Assembly (NCBI RefSeq): GCF_015163665.1
Contig: NZ_JADEUG010000013.1
Span: 1 to 64,000 of the forward strand
Reading direction: 5' to 3'
Length of the DNA: 64,000 bases
Source: Xenorhabdus sp. BG5
Lineage (GTDB): Bacteria > Pseudomonadota > Gammaproteobacteria > Enterobacterales > Enterobacteriaceae
In this document: in pieces, positions 48,919 through 61,060 of the stretch
How the letters are laid out: every line of letters starts with the position of its first letter
Position numbering within the stretch: position 1 is the stretch's first letter
The notes under the pieces: model-generated
The model's database searches: none
Seen by the model: the letters and a program-made list of their open reading frames with translations, nothing else
Told to the model about the DNA's origin: nothing
Program-made: the position numbers and the translations under genes

Positions 48919-51731
48919 CAGGCAAATTTACGCTCTTCACCGTTACCGGCAACGTTAGTCACACAGCGGTCGCAAAGTTCTGCATGTTCCGCCACCTGGC
49001 CCACGTTTTTAGCATAATGCCAGCAACGTGGACATTTTTCTCCGTCTGCTTTGCGCAAGGCGACTTTCAAGCCTGCAATTTCGCTTTGCTGCGCATCCTC
49101 ACCGGCGGCTGCATAAGCAGCAACTTCAACCTGAGAGGTCAGCAGGACAAAGCGCAGTTCGTCAGACAGTTTGTTGAGTTTTTCTGCCAGTGCTTCATCT
49201 GCATAGAGTGTAACAGCCGCTTCCAGTGAACTGCGGATATGTTTGTCACTACGTGCTTGTTCCAGAACTTTGTTCACTTCGCTACGTACTGCCAACAGAT
49301 CAGCCCAGAAAGTATCGTTCATATCTTCACCGTCTGCCAGACCAAACAATCCGTCATACCACTCTTCGGTAAAGACGTATTGAATACGCTTGCCTGGCAA
49401 TTCATGCCAAATTTCATCAGCAGTAAACGACAGAATTGGCATCATCCAGCGAACCAGGGCTTCTGCGATATGGAACAAGGCAGTCTGGCAGCTACGACGA
49501 GCAAGGCCGTCACTTTTCGCGGTATATTGGCGATCTTTGATGATATCCAGGTAGAACGATCCCATTTCCACGGAACAGAATTGCATCAAGCGTTGAACCA
49601 CCGAGTGGAAATCATACTCTTCATAGTATTTAAGGATATCGGTTTGTGCTGCTTGAGCGCGACCGACAGCCCAGCGATCCAGAACCACCATATCTTCTGC
49701 TTTTACCCTGTGCTCTTCTGGGTTAAAACCATTCAGGTTTGCCAGCAGGAAGCGAGCGGTGTTGCGGATACGGCGGTAAGCATCAGCCGAACGTTTCAAG
49801 ATCTCGTCAGAAACAGCGATTTCGCCAGTATAATCAGTGGCTGCCACCCATAAACGCAGGATATCTGCGCCCAGTTTGTTCATCACATCTTGCGGGCTGA
49901 TGGTATTGCCGATGGATTTGGACATTTTACGCCCTTGTTCATCAACGGTGAAACCATGAGTCAGAACCTGGCGATAAGGGGCTTTGCCTTTGATCGCAGT
50001 GGACAGCATCAGTGAAGACATGAACCAGCCACGGTGCTGGTCAGAACCTTCCAGATAGAGATCGGCTGAATGACCGTTGAATTCTGGACGGGCATCCACA
50101 ACCGAAGAATGGGTACTGCCTGAATCAAACCAAACATCCAGTGTGTCTGGCGCTTTGGTGTAATCTGCGGCCTCATCACCCAGCAGGTCTGCTGCATCCA
50201 GATCCCACCATGCTTGAATGCCATCGACTTCAACGCGCTTGGCGACTTCTTCGATTAATTCAACGGTACGAGGATGTGGTTCTTGTGTCTCTTTGTGAAT
50301 GAACAGAGACATTGGCACGCCCCATGTACGCTGGCGAGAGATACACCAGTCTGGGCGGTTTTCTACCATTGATTCGATACGTGCTTGTCCCCAACCTGGG
50401 ATCCACTGGACGTCTTTGATCTCTTTCAGCGATTGTTCACGCAAACCATTTTTGTCCATGCTGATGAACCATTGTGGTGTTGCACGGAAGATGATGGGTT
50501 TTTTGTGGCGCCAGCAGCACGGGTAGCTGTGTTGGATTTTTGTCAGGCTCAGCAATGCGCCTTTCTCTTTCAGCAATTCAACAATGATGTCGTTGGCTTT
50601 AAAGACAAATTGTCCATCCAGTGAAGGATAAATGCCAGAGAGATAGCAGCCATTCGGGCCAACCGGGTTAGCGATTTCAAGGCCATATTTTAAGCTGATA
50701 GCGTAATCATCTGGACCGTGACCACCCGCAGTATGTACTGCACCTGTACCTGCTTCAAGCGTGACGTGATCACCGAGGATGGCGGGAACATCGTGGCTCA
50801 TGAATGGGTGGTTGAAGCGCAACAGTTCCAGAGCGGCGCCCGTGCAATCGTCTAAAACTTCCCATGCAGTGATACCCGCGCGCTGCATAACGCTTTCGAC
50901 AAGTTCAGCCGCCAGAATGATGCATTCGTCATTGATTTTGACCAATTGGTAGGTAATTTCCGCACTCAAGGCAATCGCACGGTTTGCTGGCAATGTCCAC
51001 GGGGTGGTGGTCCAGATGATTAAAGAAACAGGTAGCCCTTGTGGTTGTACATCAAATTTGGCGTACACGGCATCAGCATCAACAGCCGCGAAGCGCACGT
51101 CGATGGAAGGGGAGGTCTTATCGTAGTATTCCACTTCCGCTTCGGCGAGGGAGGAACCACAGTCAGTACACCAGTGAACGGGCTTTACGCCTTTCAGCAA
51201 GTGCCCATTTTTGATAATACGGCCTAGGGCACGAATGATGTCAGCTTCAGTTTTGAAGTCCATGGTCAGGTAAGGTTTATCCCAATCGCCCAAGATACCC
51301 AGACGTTTGAAGCCCGCTTTCTGTGCTTCGACCTGAGTCATGGCATATTTACGGCACTCAGCACGGAATTCAGCGGCGGAAAATTTCTCCCCAGGCTTGC
51401 CGATAATTTGCTCAACCTTGAGCTCAATAGGCAAACCGTGGCAGTCCCAACCTGGAATATAAGGCGAGTCGAAGCCTGACAACCCCTTGGACTTAATAAC
51501 AATATCTTTGAGAATTTTATTAACTGAGTGACCAATATGAATATCGCCGTTTGCATAAGGAGGGCCATCATGCAAAATAAACGTTTTCTTGCCAGATTTT
51601 GCTTTTCTAATGGCCTGATACAAACCTTCTTTGTACCAACGTTTCAACATATCTGGTTCGCGCTTAGCTAAATCCCCGCGCATAGGGAACCCTGTTTCTG
51701 GTAAATTCAGGGTGTCTTTATAGTCACTCAT
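48918..51731 (-). CDS. ileS: Isoleucyl-tRNA synthetase
   Basis: A 937-residue class I aminoacyl-tRNA synthetase. HIGH motif in [12 protein letters not shown] (about 64-67), KMSKS in [11 protein letters not shown] (about 602-606), CP1 editing domain between, and a C-terminal zinc-binding tail with CPRCWHY and CDRC. Complete and of normal length. It lies 26 bp after ribF. Confidence 0.98.
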   Translation of the reverse strand: MSDYKDTLNLPETGFPMRGDLAKREPDMLKRWYKEGLYQAIRKAKSGKKTFILHDGPPYANGDIHIGHSVNKILKDIVIKSKGLSGFDSPYIPGWDCHGLPIELKVEQIIGKPGEKFSAAEFRAECRKYAMTQVEAQKAGFKRLGILGDWDKPYLTMDFKTEADIIRALGRIIKNGHLLKGVKPVHWCTDCGSSLAEAEVEYYDKTSPSIDVRFAAVDADAVYAKFDVQPQGLPVSLIIWTTTPWTLPANRAIALSAEITYQLVKINDECIILAAELVESVMQRAGITAWEVLDDCTGAALELLRFNHPFMSHDVPAILGDHVTLEAGTGAVHTAGGHGPDDYAISLKYGLEIANPVGPNGCYLSGIYPSLDGQFVFKANDIIVELLKEKGALLSLTKIQHSYPCCWRHKKPIIFRATPQWFISMDKNGLREQSLKEIKDVQWIPGWGQARIESMVENRPDWCISRQRTWGVPMSLFIHKETQEPHPRTVELIEEVAKRVEVDGIQAWWDLDAADLLGDEAADYTKAPDTLDVWFDSGSTHSSVVDARPEFNGHSADLYLEGSDQHRGWFMSSLMLSTAIKGKAPYRQVLTHGFTVDEQGRKMSKSIGNTISPQDVMNKLGADILRLWVAATDYTGEIAVSDEILKRSADAYRRIRNTARFLLANLNGFNPEEHRVKAEDMVVLDRWAVGRAQAAQTDILKYYEEYDFHSVVQRLMQFCSVEMGSFYLDIIKDRQYTAKSDGLARRSCQTALFHIAEALVRWMMPILSFTADEIWHELPGKRIQYVFTEEWYDGLFGLADGEDMNDTFWADLLAVRSEVNKVLEQARSDKHIRSSLEAAVTLYADEALAEKLNKLSDELRFVLLTSQVEVAAYAAAGEDAQQSEIAGLKVALRKADGEKCPRCWHYAKNVGQVAEHAELCDRCVTNVAGNGEERKFA

Positions 51732-51757
51732 TATAGATTCTCAGTTCCAATTTTCCG

Positions 51758-52702
51758 CTAGATACATGACTTGGATCGCTGCAAGAGATAATCCCTCGCT
51801 GCAACCACATCATTTGCGATTTGCTGTTTAAGCGCATCAAGCGAAGCAAATCGCTGCTCATTACGCAATTTTTTACGTAATACTACATTGATATGACGCC
51901 CATACAGATCCATTTGGGCATCAATCAAATGCACTTCAAGTTGCTGGCCTTGGCCAGCAACCGTGGGGCGATTGCCTATGTTTGCAACACCCAGTAGAGG
52001 GTTATCACCTAATCCATGGACTTCTACAGCATAAACGCCCTTAACAGGTGCCACGAGACGTTTCAACGGTAAATTGGCAGTGGGAAAACCGATGGTGCGT
52101 CCCAATTGCTTACCGTGAACAACTCGGCCACTTATACTGTAAGGATGCCCCAGTAATATTTCGGCCAAGGCCAAATCATCACTTTGCAGTGCCTGACGAA
52201 TGGCTGTACTGCTGATCCTAAGACCGCTGTCACAAAAACTGTCCGTGCTGGCGACATCAAAACGGTATTGTTTACCTGCTTGCTGCAAATAGTGGAAATC
52301 TCCGCGGCGATTTTTGCCAAAACGGAAATCATCTCCTATTGCCAAAAACTTAACACCCAGTTTTTCAACGAGCAACTGTGAAACAAAAGCTTCAGGTGAG
52401 TTGGCTGCAAAATGTTTGTCAAATTTCACACATAACAGATAATCAACGCCATTTTGGGCTAGATATTTTATTTTATCTCTCAGCCTGGTCAGGCGAGCGG
52501 GCGCTTTATCTGCCACAAAAACTTCCAGAGGCTGCGGCTCGAAAATCATGACCATCGTCGGTAATCCGAGACGCTGCCCTTCTTGCTTCAAGTGTTTTAA
52601 TAAAGCCTGATGCCCGCGATGGACACCATCAAAATTACCAATCGTCAGCACGCAACCATGGTGACGCGCCCGGATATTGTGTATACCGCGAATTAGCTCC
52701 AT
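51758..52702 (-). CDS. ribF: Bifunctional riboflavin kinase/FMN adenylyltransferase
   Basis: A 314-residue enzyme that makes FMN and FAD. The N-terminal nucleotidyltransferase domain has GNFDGVHRGHQALL and the ISSTAIRQAL motif. The C-terminal kinase domain (about 185-310) has GRTIGFPTANL and GVANIGNRPTV. First gene of the ribF-ileS-lspA-fkpB-ispH operon, divergent from rpsT, as in E. coli. Confidence 0.97.
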   Translation of the reverse strand: MELIRGIHNIRARHHGCVLTIGNFDGVHRGHQALLKHLKQEGQRLGLPTMVMIFEPQPLEVFVADKAPARLTRLRDKIKYLAQNGVDYLLCVKFDKHFAANSPEAFVSQLLVEKLGVKFLAIGDDFRFGKNRRGDFHYLQQAGKQYRFDVASTDSFCDSGLRISSTAIRQALQSDDLALAEILLGHPYSISGRVVHGKQLGRTIGFPTANLPLKRLVAPVKGVYAVEVHGLGDNPLLGVANIGNRPTVAGQGQQLEVHLIDAQMDLYGRHINVVLRKKLRNEQRFASLDALKQQIANDVVAARDYLLQRSKSCI

Positions 52703-53050
52703 AGCTGGCTCAATACCGTGGAAATTGCCGGATTATACCTTGTACAAAGCGCAAGGTTAACCCACGATCACAAAGGGTTTTAATTAATAACCTGATTCAT
52801 ACAATAAAAATAGGCTAGATGCTCGAAAAATATTTAATTTATCGCATTTCTCTGTGCTTCATTCAGTTTTTTATTGCGAAAGACTGTATTCCCTCTGAGG
52901 AAGCTGATAAAATCCCGCCCCATCACAACGTAACCAGCGTCGTTGTACAGCGACGCTTATTTGCACAAATCCATTGACAAAAGAAGGCTGAACAGGCATA
53001 TTCCTCGGCCTTTGAATTGTCCTCGATAGAATATATTTGGGAGTTGGACC
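52703..53050. other. Divergent ribF/rpsT intergenic region
   Basis: About 350 bp without a gene. It contains the rpsT promoter at 52974 and a 7-bp hairpin AGCGTCG/CGACGCT (52936-52957). The left part should hold the ribF promoter. Nothing else could be read in it. Confidence 0.5.
52974..53002 (+). promoter_or_regulatory. Sigma-70 promoter of rpsT
   Basis: TTGACA (52974-52979), a 17-bp spacer and CATATT (52997-53002). The -35 is a perfect match and the spacing ideal. It lies about 49 bp before the rpsT start codon. Confidence 0.8.
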
Positions 53051-53311
53051 TTGGCTAATATCAAATCAGCTAAGAAACGCGCCGTACAGTCTGAGAAACG
53101 CCGTCAGCACAATGCGAGCCGTCGTTCTATGGTGCGCACTTTTATCAAGAAAGTCTACGCGGCTATCGCTGCTGGCGACAAAGAAGCTGCACAGAAAGCA
53201 TTCAATGACATGCAACCAATTGTTGATCGTCACGCCTGCAAAGGTCTGATCCACAAAAACAAAGCAGCACGTCATAAATCTGCTCTGGCAGCACAAATCA
53301 AAGCAATGTAA
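53051..53311 (+). CDS. rpsT: 30S ribosomal protein S20
   Basis: An 86-residue basic primary rRNA-binding protein of the small subunit ([31 protein letters not shown]). It begins with TTG, as does E. coli rpsT, where the UUG start takes part in self-control of translation. GGGAG lies 7 nt upstream. Confidence 0.98.
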   Translation: MANIKSAKKRAVQSEKRRQHNASRRSMVRTFIKKVYAAIAAGDKEAAQKAFNDMQPIVDRHACKGLIHKNKAARHKSALAAQIKAM

Positions 53312-53332
53312 TCATTGGTTTTGATGATGCTA

Positions 53333-53360
53333 AAAAAACCGGCCTTAAGCCGGTTTTTTT
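53333..53360 (+). terminator. Rho-independent terminator of rpsT
   Basis: ACCGGC pairs with GCCGGT around CTTAA-type loop bases, flanked by an A run on the left and a TTTTTTT run on the right. Confidence 0.92.
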
Positions 53361-53392
53361 GTATCTGCTGGTTTTAGATCAGAACCTTAATA

Positions 53393-54313
53393 TCATTTTT
53401 CAGGGCGACTTTTTGGCGGCGAGCTAAACAAAGCAGAAAAATCTTTGTTACACACGCGCTGAACTGCCGGGTGCTGAATCATACGCTCGGCAAAGATGAC
53501 GTAATATTCTTCCTGTACTGTATCCAATCGGCCTATCTCAACAATATCACTATCAGCGAAAATATCATTGGCGTAGAAAGAAGGCGCAATAAAAATGGCA
53601 TTGTGATACAGACCAAACGCTTTCATCAAAGCGGCATCATCAAATTCGCCCAGCACTTCAACTTCAAGATTTTTATTGCGTATCCATGTCAGGAGCTTTC
53701 TGCCTAGCATAGAACGGCGGCCTGGGATTAATAAACGGCGCTCTTCCAAACAGGCTGGGAAGGGCTTTTCTGGGATCGGCTGGCGGCAGTAAAAACTGAT
53801 ATTGCATTCTCCCAATTTCACTGAAAACAATCCTTCCTGTTGAGAAGAATCTACGGGACAATCGGATAGGATCATATCCAGCTTATGCTGGCTAAGCTGT
53901 TCAAGCAGCATTTCATGTGTCGATTCAAAACAACGCAAGTGGATTTTTTCGTGCTCGACAACGGTCGTTTCCAACACCTTACTCACTAAACGTTTGGACA
54001 GTGCATCAGCGACACCCACATCAAACAGCAGATTTGATTCGCGGCTGTAAGTCACGATGTCCATCATCTCCTGGCTGAGTGTAAACATCTTATCCGCATA
54101 GCGAAAAATTAATTGCCCTAGTTCTGAGGGCACTAATCCTCTTCCCTGGCGCTTGAATAACTTCCCACCCAGACGCTCTTCCAACGCTTTTATCTGCCCT
54201 GTAATGGTTTGTGGTGTCAGGTATAGCGCTTCTGCCGCCCCTACAACCGAGCCTTCCTTGCAAACATGCCAAAAATAATAGAGGTGGTTAAAATTTAAAT
54301 GTGAAACCCGCAT
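53393..54313 (-). CDS. nhaR: LysR-type sodium-responsive activator NhaR
   Basis: A 306-residue LysR regulator. The N-terminal winged helix (about 5-65: [38 protein letters not shown]) is near that of E. coli NhaR, which activates nhaA in response to sodium. The C-terminal effector domain is complete (to about 295). It follows nhaA on the same strand, as in E. coli. Confidence 0.95.
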   Translation of the reverse strand: MRVSHLNFNHLYYFWHVCKEGSVVGAAEALYLTPQTITGQIKALEERLGGKLFKRQGRGLVPSELGQLIFRYADKMFTLSQEMMDIVTYSRESNLLFDVGVADALSKRLVSKVLETTVVEHEKIHLRCFESTHEMLLEQLSQHKLDMILSDCPVDSSQQEGLFSVKLGECNISFYCRQPIPEKPFPACLEERRLLIPGRRSMLGRKLLTWIRNKNLEVEVLGEFDDAALMKAFGLYHNAIFIAPSFYANDIFADSDIVEIGRLDTVQEEYYVIFAERMIQHPAVQRVCNKDFSALFSSPPKSRPEK

Positions 54314-54540
54314 ATATTTATCCTTGTGTATCGCCTCACATCTGTATAACAGTCGTGACCATACATTTCAGGTCGCCAGATTATGGCGTTTTCCTATTTT
54401 TCTATTGTTATTTTCTATGACGATGAAAATATTAGCGGCATCGCAGTTATAAACGTTTTGCCGCGAATATTAAGAGAATGAGTTACCTCGGAAATTCTTT
54501 CTATATCTGTGCTTAAATTAGTCTATTCATCGGTTTTTGA

Positions 54541-55710
54541 CTACGTTTTTTTCTTCGGTAACAATATGGTTAGCAGTCCATAACCAGCAACTGCCGCGAT
54601 GGTAGAACTCATCAATATGCCTAAGCGGGAGTAAGTACTGAAGGCATCATCGAGACCTTCAAATGCCAAACCAGAAATAAAAATAGACATGGTAAAACCG
54701 ATCCCACACAGTACGGAAACAGCGAAGATTTGCCTCATGCCAATTTTTTCCGGCAATTTAGCAATTCCCAATTTTACCGAAATCCAGCTAAACAGGAAAA
54801 TACCCAATGGCTTGCCAATAAACAGGCCAAGGGCAATGCCGATAGGCAATATACTGGTTAAGCCATCTAATGTGACGCCCTGTAATGAAACACCGGCATT
54901 GGCAAAAGCAAACAGTGGCAGAATTAAATAAGCAACCCATGAATGCAGTTCATGTTCCAAAGTTTCAGAAGGTGACTCACCTTTTTTATCTCGAAGGGGG
55001 ATCAGGAACCCGACAATAACACCAGCCAGTGTGGCATGAACACCTGATTTCAAGATACACACCCATAAAACAGCACCAACCATCAGATAAGCGGATGTTT
55101 TAGTCATTCCTTTCCAATTCATCCAAACCAATAGCCCAATCATGGCGGTAGCCAAGCCTAATGCAGCCAGGGACACTGTTTTGGTATAGAACAAAGCGAT
55201 AATGATGATGACCCCTAAATCATCAATAATCGCCAGCGCAAGCAAAAAGACTTTTAATGCGGTGGGAACCCGTTTCCCCAGCAACGCCATGACCCCTAAT
55301 GCAAAAGCGATATCTGTTGCGCAGGGAATTGCCCAACCTTGTTGGGTGATCTCGTCACTGCCATTAAACAGCATATAGATAAATGCCGGTGCCAGCATCC
55401 CTCCAAGCGCCGCAATGGCTGGGAAAATGGCTTTATCACGACCCGCAAGTGAGCCTTCCATGAGTTCCCGTTTCACTTCCAGTCCGACAATGAGAAAAAA
55501 AACTGCCATTAATCCATCATTTATCCATAGTAATAATGGCTTGTTGATTTCCAGCGCTGCGAATCGCACTGCAACAGGAAGATTGAGAAATTGATGATAA
55601 ATACCCTGCAATGGCGTATTCGCCATAACCAGCGCAATAATGGCCGCTATGATGAGGATAATTCCTCCTGCTGCCTCTAACTTCAAGAATTGGCGAATGA
55701 TTGCAGTCAT
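54541..55710 (-). CDS. nhaA: Na+/H+ antiporter NhaA
   Basis: A 389-residue, 12-helix antiporter exchanging one sodium for two protons. The ion site Asp pair is in [27 protein letters not shown] holds the His/pH-sensor region; [11 protein letters not shown] the conserved Asp of TM IV. E. coli NhaA is 388 residues. 227 bp separate it from nhaR. Confidence 0.97.
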   Translation of the reverse strand: MTAIIRQFLKLEAAGGIILIIAAIIALVMANTPLQGIYHQFLNLPVAVRFAALEINKPLLLWINDGLMAVFFLIVGLEVKRELMEGSLAGRDKAIFPAIAALGGMLAPAFIYMLFNGSDEITQQGWAIPCATDIAFALGVMALLGKRVPTALKVFLLALAIIDDLGVIIIIALFYTKTVSLAALGLATAMIGLLVWMNWKGMTKTSAYLMVGAVLWVCILKSGVHATLAGVIVGFLIPLRDKKGESPSETLEHELHSWVAYLILPLFAFANAGVSLQGVTLDGLTSILPIGIALGLFIGKPLGIFLFSWISVKLGIAKLPEKIGMRQIFAVSVLCGIGFTMSIFISGLAFEGLDDAFSTYSRLGILMSSTIAAVAGYGLLTILLPKKKT

Positions 55711-55916
55711 GAATAGATAACCTATAGAGATTGATCAAAGCGCTAATGTTATGTCAGTCATGACATCGGAAAAAGCAGATTATTTGTGCTAAGTAAATCG
55801 ATAAATACGAATTATAACTTTATGAAAGTAACATACTTTTCAATATTGATAAATTGCATTAGATAGTAGATGATGTTTTTATCACCTATTATGTCAATAA
55901 TTGAACAAAATATTTC

Positions 55917-56762
55917 ATGACGACTTTACTTTTCTTGTTTGTTCTCTGCGCAGCCCTATTGCATGCTAGTTGGAATGCGTTAGTAAAGATTAGCGCTGAT
56001 CGATTTTTGGGTATTTCAATTATCGTCTTTTTTGCCGGGTTGATTTCAACATCAGGATTATTCTGGGTAGGGTTGCCGGCATTGTCATCTCTACCATGGT
56101 TGATATTATCCGCCATTCTGCATACCGGTTATTGCCTGTTTTTAAGCCGCTCTTATGCCACGGGAGATTTAAGTCAGGTATATCCGATTGCCAGAGGGTG
56201 TGCACCACTCATTACTGCCTTATTGAGTTGGTTAATTTTGCGGGAGGCGTTACCCCCCTTAGCTATACTGGGAGTAGGGTTAATTATTGCAGGGATCATT
56301 TTGATTGCATTTCCACAAGGGAAAAAATCTTTTCGCTTAGATCGCAAGACATTGGTTGCAGCAGTTATTACATCAGCATTTACTGCCTGTTATACCTTGT
56401 CTGATGGTGTCGGCTCTCGTACCAACGATAATGCCTTAACCTATATTTTGTGGCTATTTGCTATTAATGGTTGGGTAATGGGTGTGATTATGTATTTCAA
56501 GTATTGGAATACGGCTGGAAAAAATATTCGTCAATACTGGAAGCAGGGTTTGATGGGAGGGCTGATGCAATTATTGAGTTATGGCATTGTTATTTGGGCA
56601 ATGAGTCATGCTCCCATCGTGCTGGTTGCTGCATTGCGTGAAACCAGTGTGCTGTTTGCTATGTTATTGTCGGTTTTTATCTTGCGGGAACCGTTTAGCA
56701 AAATGCGATTATTGGCTTGTGTTGTGATTATTATTGGGATTATTAGTACTAAATTAGGGTAA
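55917..56762 (+). CDS. EamA/DMT-superfamily transporter
   Basis: A 281-residue inner-membrane protein with ten predicted helices in two EamA repeats (about 1-135 and 145-281). Conserved ALLHASWNALVK, SYATGDLSQVYPIARG and ALRETSVLFAMLLSVFILREP. Members export amino acids, metabolites or drugs. The substrate cannot be told. It is divergent from nhaA and not part of the E. coli nhaA-dnaJ order. Confidence 0.88.
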   Translation: MTTLLFLFVLCAALLHASWNALVKISADRFLGISIIVFFAGLISTSGLFWVGLPALSSLPWLILSAILHTGYCLFLSRSYATGDLSQVYPIARGCAPLITALLSWLILREALPPLAILGVGLIIAGIILIAFPQGKKSFRLDRKTLVAAVITSAFTACYTLSDGVGSRTNDNALTYILWLFAINGWVMGVIMYFKYWNTAGKNIRQYWKQGLMGGLMQLLSYGIVIWAMSHAPIVLVAALRETSVLFAMLLSVFILREPFSKMRLLACVVIIIGIISTKLG

Positions 56763-56816
56763 TGGATCTCCAAGTATAAATAGGAACTTGGAGACTCCAA
56801 TTCGTTTTGAGTAATT

Positions 56817-57650
56817 TCATTGGTTGGCGTATTCAAATATTGCATGATTGATTACAACCGAACCATCAGGTTTAATAATAGCCTGATGGTTCACCTGCAT
56901 TGCAGTATTACGCATCATATTAAATGTATTTTCATATAAAGGATAACCCGGATTTCCCTGTAATTCCCATAATAGATATTGTGATTGATTTTTATATACT
57001 GAGGAGAGAGGGGTATTTCCTAAAGCCAAATATTTTCCATCGATTGCCCAGCTAATCATTTTATTTTGCCAATTGGCATTATAATTTTGAGATAAACAAA
57101 CTATATTTGCCCATGGATCGCATATCCATGCTTCACTCGGAAGCTTATTATACGTTTTGTACAATTGGTTTATTTCTTTATTTTGAGATTGATAATCAGA
57201 AGCATGTGGAGGGTAATAAAACATGATAAAACAGTGATTATAGCGTGATATAGGGATGGGAGAAATAACCTCAATGTAAATAGGTTGTATTTCTCCTGAT
57301 GTATCTGTAGTAAAAGAATCTTTATATAAATAATATATATCTTTCGCCCTGTTTCTTGCTAAATACATAAGTGCAGTAATAGATAATTCATTGCAATTTC
57401 CGACCAATGATTTCTTAAGTTCTTTTTCTTTCATTATACAATCATATTTTTCTTCTGGCTTCCCAAACTTATATAATTTATTTTGCAATTCCATGAGCTC
57501 TTGCTCTCTTTGAAGAATATTTTCTCTAGAATATCTGTTTTTCCGATCTTCTGATTGGAACTCAACATTAAAATAAGAGATATTTGTAGTTTTCCCCCGA
57601 AAAACACTGTGAGAATATTCGATGGCTTGCTTTAATATAAAATGAATCAT
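56817..57650 (-). CDS. Unrecognised protein with a possible Cys-His-Asp triad
   Basis: A 277-residue protein I cannot name. Cys86 sits in SLVGNCNELSITALMYL, with Cys at the N-terminus of a helix as in transglutaminase/papain-like folds. His139 (RYNHCFIMFYY) and Asp178 (AWICDPWANI) follow in strand-like surroundings; Cys-His-Asp in this order is the usual triad order of that superfamily. Residues 40-80 are highly charged and helical (RENILQREQELMELQNKLY). No signal peptide or membrane segment is visible. Codon use and AT content differ from nhaA and dnaJ, which suggests gain by transfer. It could be a toxin or effector; that is inference. Confidence 0.68.
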   Translation of the reverse strand: MIHFILKQAIEYSHSVFRGKTTNISYFNVEFQSEDRKNRYSRENILQREQELMELQNKLYKFGKPEEKYDCIMKEKELKKSLVGNCNELSITALMYLARNRAKDIYYLYKDSFTTDTSGEIQPIYIEVISPIPISRYNHCFIMFYYPPHASDYQSQNKEINQLYKTYNKLPSEAWICDPWANIVCLSQNYNANWQNKMISWAIDGKYLALGNTPLSSVYKNQSQYLLWELQGNPGYPLYENTFNMMRNTAMQVNHQAIIKPDGSVVINHAIFEYANQ

Positions 57651-57828
57651 TTTGATATCCTCATTGTTATTGTTTTATATTTAACTCATATTATTTGTGT
57701 ATGAGTATTTTAAAATGATACTTTCTACTCTTTTTTTTTAAAATGCAATGTTAATAACACAACAATATATTTAAAAATGTTTAAGAAATGAAATAATTTA
57801 ATTGATTAAAAACAAAAAAATAGATAAA

Positions 57829-57877
57829 TAAAAAAATCCTCCTGAATATCAATAAATTAAAAAAATGATCAGGAGGA
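57829..57877 (-). terminator. Rho-independent terminator of dnaK-dnaJ
   Basis: A 9-bp perfect stem TCCTCCTGA (57837-57845) with TCAGGAGGA (57869-57877). On the minus strand TTTTTTTATTT follows directly. Confidence 0.88.
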
Positions 57878-57908
57878 GTTATCATTAGATATTTTGCAAA
57901 GTGTTAAA

Positions 57909-59045
57909 TTACTTTGTCAAATCATCAAAAAATTTTTTCACGCCATCAAGGAAACTCTTGGAACGAGGGCTATTGGTTTCACCGCTTTTCCCGCCAAAAG
58001 ATTCTCCCAATTTGCGCATCAGTTCTTTTTGCTCTTCATTCAATTTAACCGGTGTTTCTACTACAACACGGCAGAGCAAATCACCTTGAACGCCACCACG
58101 AACAGATTTAACACCTTTACCCTTCATGCGGAACAACTTGCCAGTCTGGGTTTCCGCAGGAATTTTCAGGCTGACACGACCATCAAGGGTTGGAACTTCA
58201 ATTTCGCCACCCAATGCTGCCGTTGCGAAGTTGATCGGCACTTCACAATAGAGGTTGCTGCCATCACGCTCGAAGATATGGTGAGCCTTGACTTGAACCT
58301 GAACGTACAAATCGCCGGATGGTGCACCGTGTTCACCTGCTTCACCTTCACCACTCAAGCGGATGCGATCGCCGGTGTCGACGCCAGCTGGAATTTTAAC
58401 GGACAGCGTTTTGTATTTTTCAACGCGACCATGGCCATGACATTTACCGCAAGGATCTTTGATGATTTTTCCGCGCCCATGACACTGTGGACAAGGTTGT
58501 TGAACAGCGAAGAATCCTTGGCGCATTTGTACCTGACCTGCCCCGTGACAGGTTGGACACGTTTCTGGGCTGGTACCCGCTTTGGCTCCGCTGCCATGGC
58601 AGGTATCGCAAGATTCCAGAGTTGGAATGCGGATCTCTTTGGTCACACCACGGACAGCTTCTTCCAGGGTTAATTCCATGCTATAACGCAGGTCTGAGCC
58701 ACGGCTAGGACGCTGTTGACGACGGCCACCCCCGAAAATATCGCCGAAAACGTCACCAAAGATATCGCTAAAGTCAGCTCCGCCACCAAAACCACCTGCG
58801 CCACCGCCCATGCCACCCTGTTCAAAGGCAGCATGACCATATTGGTCGTAAGCAGCGCGTTTCTGAGAATCTGTCAGGATCTCATACGCTTCTTTAATTT
58901 CTTTGAATTTACTTTCTGATTCTTTATCACCCTGGTTACGGTCAGGGTGATATTTCATTGCCAGCCGTTTATAGGCTTTTTTGATCTCTTTTTCATCTGC
59001 GGTTTTGGAAACGCCCAAAACTTCGTAATAATCTTTTTTTGCCAT
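57909..59045 (-). CDS. dnaJ: Chaperone protein DnaJ
   Basis: A 378-residue Hsp40 co-chaperone of DnaK. J domain at 1-70 with HPD ([10 protein letters not shown]), a Gly/Phe-rich region ([13 protein letters not shown]), a zinc domain with four CxxCxGxG repeats ([32 protein letters not shown]), then substrate-binding C-terminal domains. ATG 59045 is the family start; a longer frame to 59072 adds nine residues. Confidence 0.98.
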   Translation of the reverse strand: MAKKDYYEVLGVSKTADEKEIKKAYKRLAMKYHPDRNQGDKESESKFKEIKEAYEILTDSQKRAAYDQYGHAAFEQGGMGGGAGGFGGGADFSDIFGDVFGDIFGGGRRQQRPSRGSDLRYSMELTLEEAVRGVTKEIRIPTLESCDTCHGSGAKAGTSPETCPTCHGAGQVQMRQGFFAVQQPCPQCHGRGKIIKDPCGKCHGHGRVEKYKTLSVKIPAGVDTGDRIRLSGEGEAGEHGAPSGDLYVQVQVKAHHIFERDGSNLYCEVPINFATAALGGEIEVPTLDGRVSLKIPAETQTGKLFRMKGKGVKSVRGGVQGDLLCRVVVETPVKLNEEQKELMRKLGESFGGKSGETNSPRSKSFLDGVKKFFDDLTK

Positions 59046-59149
59046 CGTATTGTTTACCCTTAACACGCACACACGGGCGTGGAGTTACCTCAACGCCCGT
59101 GCCAGTTAATAAGTAACAGGCGCCCTGTTACTTTGCCCGCTAAGGGCTA

Positions 59150-61060
59150 TTATTTTTTGTCTTTAACTTCTTCGAATTCAGCGTCTACAACGTCATCGTC
59201 TTTCTTCGCGTTGTTTGCGCCTGCATCGGCAGCACCAGCCTGGGCTTGCTGTTGGGCAATTTCCAGTAGTTTTTGGGATGCTTCAACCAGAGCTTGGATC
59301 TTCGCTTCAATGTCAGCTTTATCTTCGCCTTTCGCCGCAGTTTCCAGCTCAGAAGTTGCTTTCTCGATTGCCGCTTTATCGTCTGCTGCCAGTTTATCAC
59401 CCGCTTCTTCAACTTGCTTACGCGTGCCGTGGATCAGTTGGTCAGCTTGGTTACGGATCTGAACCAGCTCTTCAAACTTACGGTCAGCTTCTGCGTTTGC
59501 TTCTGCATCACGTACCATCTGTTGGATTTCTTCTTCGTTCAGACCAGAAGAGGCTTTGATGGTGATGTTTTGTTCACGACCTGAGTTTTTGTCTTTTGCA
59601 GAAACGTGCAGAATGCCGTCAGCATCGATATCGAAAGTTACTTCGATCTGCGGAGTACCGCGCATTGCTGGTTGAATACCATCCAAGTTGAACTGACCCA
59701 GAGATTTGTTATCGCTGGCACGCTTACGCTCACCCTGTAGTACGTGGATCGTTACCGCAGACTGGTTATCTTCCGCTGTAGAGAACACCTGGCTATGTTT
59801 AGTTGGAATAGTGGTGTTCTTGGAAATTAGGGAAGTCATCACGCCGCCCATGGTTTCAATACCCAGAGACAGTGGAGTGACGTCCAGTAGCAGAACGTCT
59901 TTCACGTCACCAGACAGTACACCGCCCTGAACCGCTGCACCCATTGCCACTGCTTCGTCTGGGTTCACGTCTTTACGTGGCTCTTTGCCGAAGAAATCTG
60001 CAACGGCTTTCTGCACCATTGGCATACGAGTCTGACCACCAACCAGAATCACATCGTGGACGTCAGATACAGACAGGCCCGCGTCATTCAGAGCGACTTT
60101 CAGAGGCTCGATAGAACGTTTAACCAGGTCTTCAACCAGAGATTCCAGTTTTGCACGAGTCACTTTAATGTTCATGTGCTTAGGACCGGTCGCATCTGCT
60201 GTGATGTATGGCAGGTTTACGTCAGTCTGCTGTGCAGAGGAAAGTTCGATTTTCGCTTTTTCTGCCGCTTCTTTCAGACGCTGCATTGCCAGTGGGTCAT
60301 TACGCAGGTCGATGCCTTGTTCTTTCTTAAACTCGTCAACCAGATAGTTGATCATGCGGCTGTCGAAGTCTTCACCACCCAAGTGGGTATCACCATTGGT
60401 TGCCAGAACTTCATACGTTTTTTCGCCATCAACTTCATCGATTTCGATGATAGAGATATCGAAAGTACCACCACCCAGGTCATAAACCGCGATGGTGCGG
60501 TTGCCCACTTCTTTGTCCAGGCCGTAAGCCAGCGCTGCCGCAGTTGGTTCGTTGATGATACGCTTAACTTCCAGACCTGCGATACGGCCAGCATCTTTAG
60601 TTGCCTGACGTTGTGCATCGTTAAAATATGCAGGAACGGTGATAACAGCTTCGGTTACTGGTTCACCCAGATAGTCTTCCGCTGTTTTCTTCATTTTTTT
60701 CAGAACTTCAGCAGAAACTTGGGGGGGCGCCATTTTTTGGCCTTTCACTTCCAACCATGCATCGCCGTTATCTGCTGCCATGATTTTATATGGCATGATA
60801 GAGACGTCACGCTGTACTTCTTCGTCTTGGAAACGACGGCCAATCAAACGCTTAATGGCGAACAGCGTGTTTTGCGGGTTAGTAACAGCCTGACGTTTAG
60901 CTGGTTGACCAACCAGAGTTTCACCATCCTGAGTATATGCGATGATAGAAGGTGTGGTACGGTCACCTTCGCTGTTTTCAAGCACACGAGTGGTTGTGCC
61001 GTCCATAATTGCTACACAAGAGTTGGTAGTTCCCAAGTCGATACCAATGATTTTACCCAT
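59150..61060 (-). CDS. dnaK: Chaperone protein DnaK (Hsp70)
   Basis: A 636-residue Hsp70. ATPase domain signatures [25 protein letters not shown] and [14 protein letters not shown]; conserved linker [15 protein letters not shown]; substrate domain and lid; C-terminal acidic EFEEVKDKK motif. AGGCGTTTAG precedes the ATG. dnaJ follows 104 bp later, as in E. coli. Confidence 0.99.
   Translation of the reverse strand: MGKIIGIDLGTTNSCVAIMDGTTTRVLENSEGDRTTPSIIAYTQDGETLVGQPAKRQAVTNPQNTLFAIKRLIGRRFQDEEVQRDVSIMPYKIMAADNGDAWLEVKGQKMAPPQVSAEVLKKMKKTAEDYLGEPVTEAVITVPAYFNDAQRQATKDAGRIAGLEVKRIINEPTAAALAYGLDKEVGNRTIAVYDLGGGTFDISIIEIDEVDGEKTYEVLATNGDTHLGGEDFDSRMINYLVDEFKKEQGIDLRNDPLAMQRLKEAAEKAKIELSSAQQTDVNLPYITADATGPKHMNIKVTRAKLESLVEDLVKRSIEPLKVALNDAGLSVSDVHDVILVGGQTRMPMVQKAVADFFGKEPRKDVNPDEAVAMGAAVQGGVLSGDVKDVLLLDVTPLSLGIETMGGVMTSLISKNTTIPTKHSQVFSTAEDNQSAVTIHVLQGERKRASDNKSLGQFNLDGIQPAMRGTPQIEVTFDIDADGILHVSAKDKNSGREQNITIKASSGLNEEEIQQMVRDAEANAEADRKFEELVQIRNQADQLIHGTRKQVEEAGDKLAADDKAAIEKATSELETAAKGEDKADIEAKIQALVEASQKLLEIAQQQAQAGAADAGANNAKKDDDVVDAEFEEVKDKK

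Noticed and set aside
57894..58673. 259-residue open frame opposite dnaJ
   Set aside because: Antisense shadow of dnaJ; no motif and no promoter.
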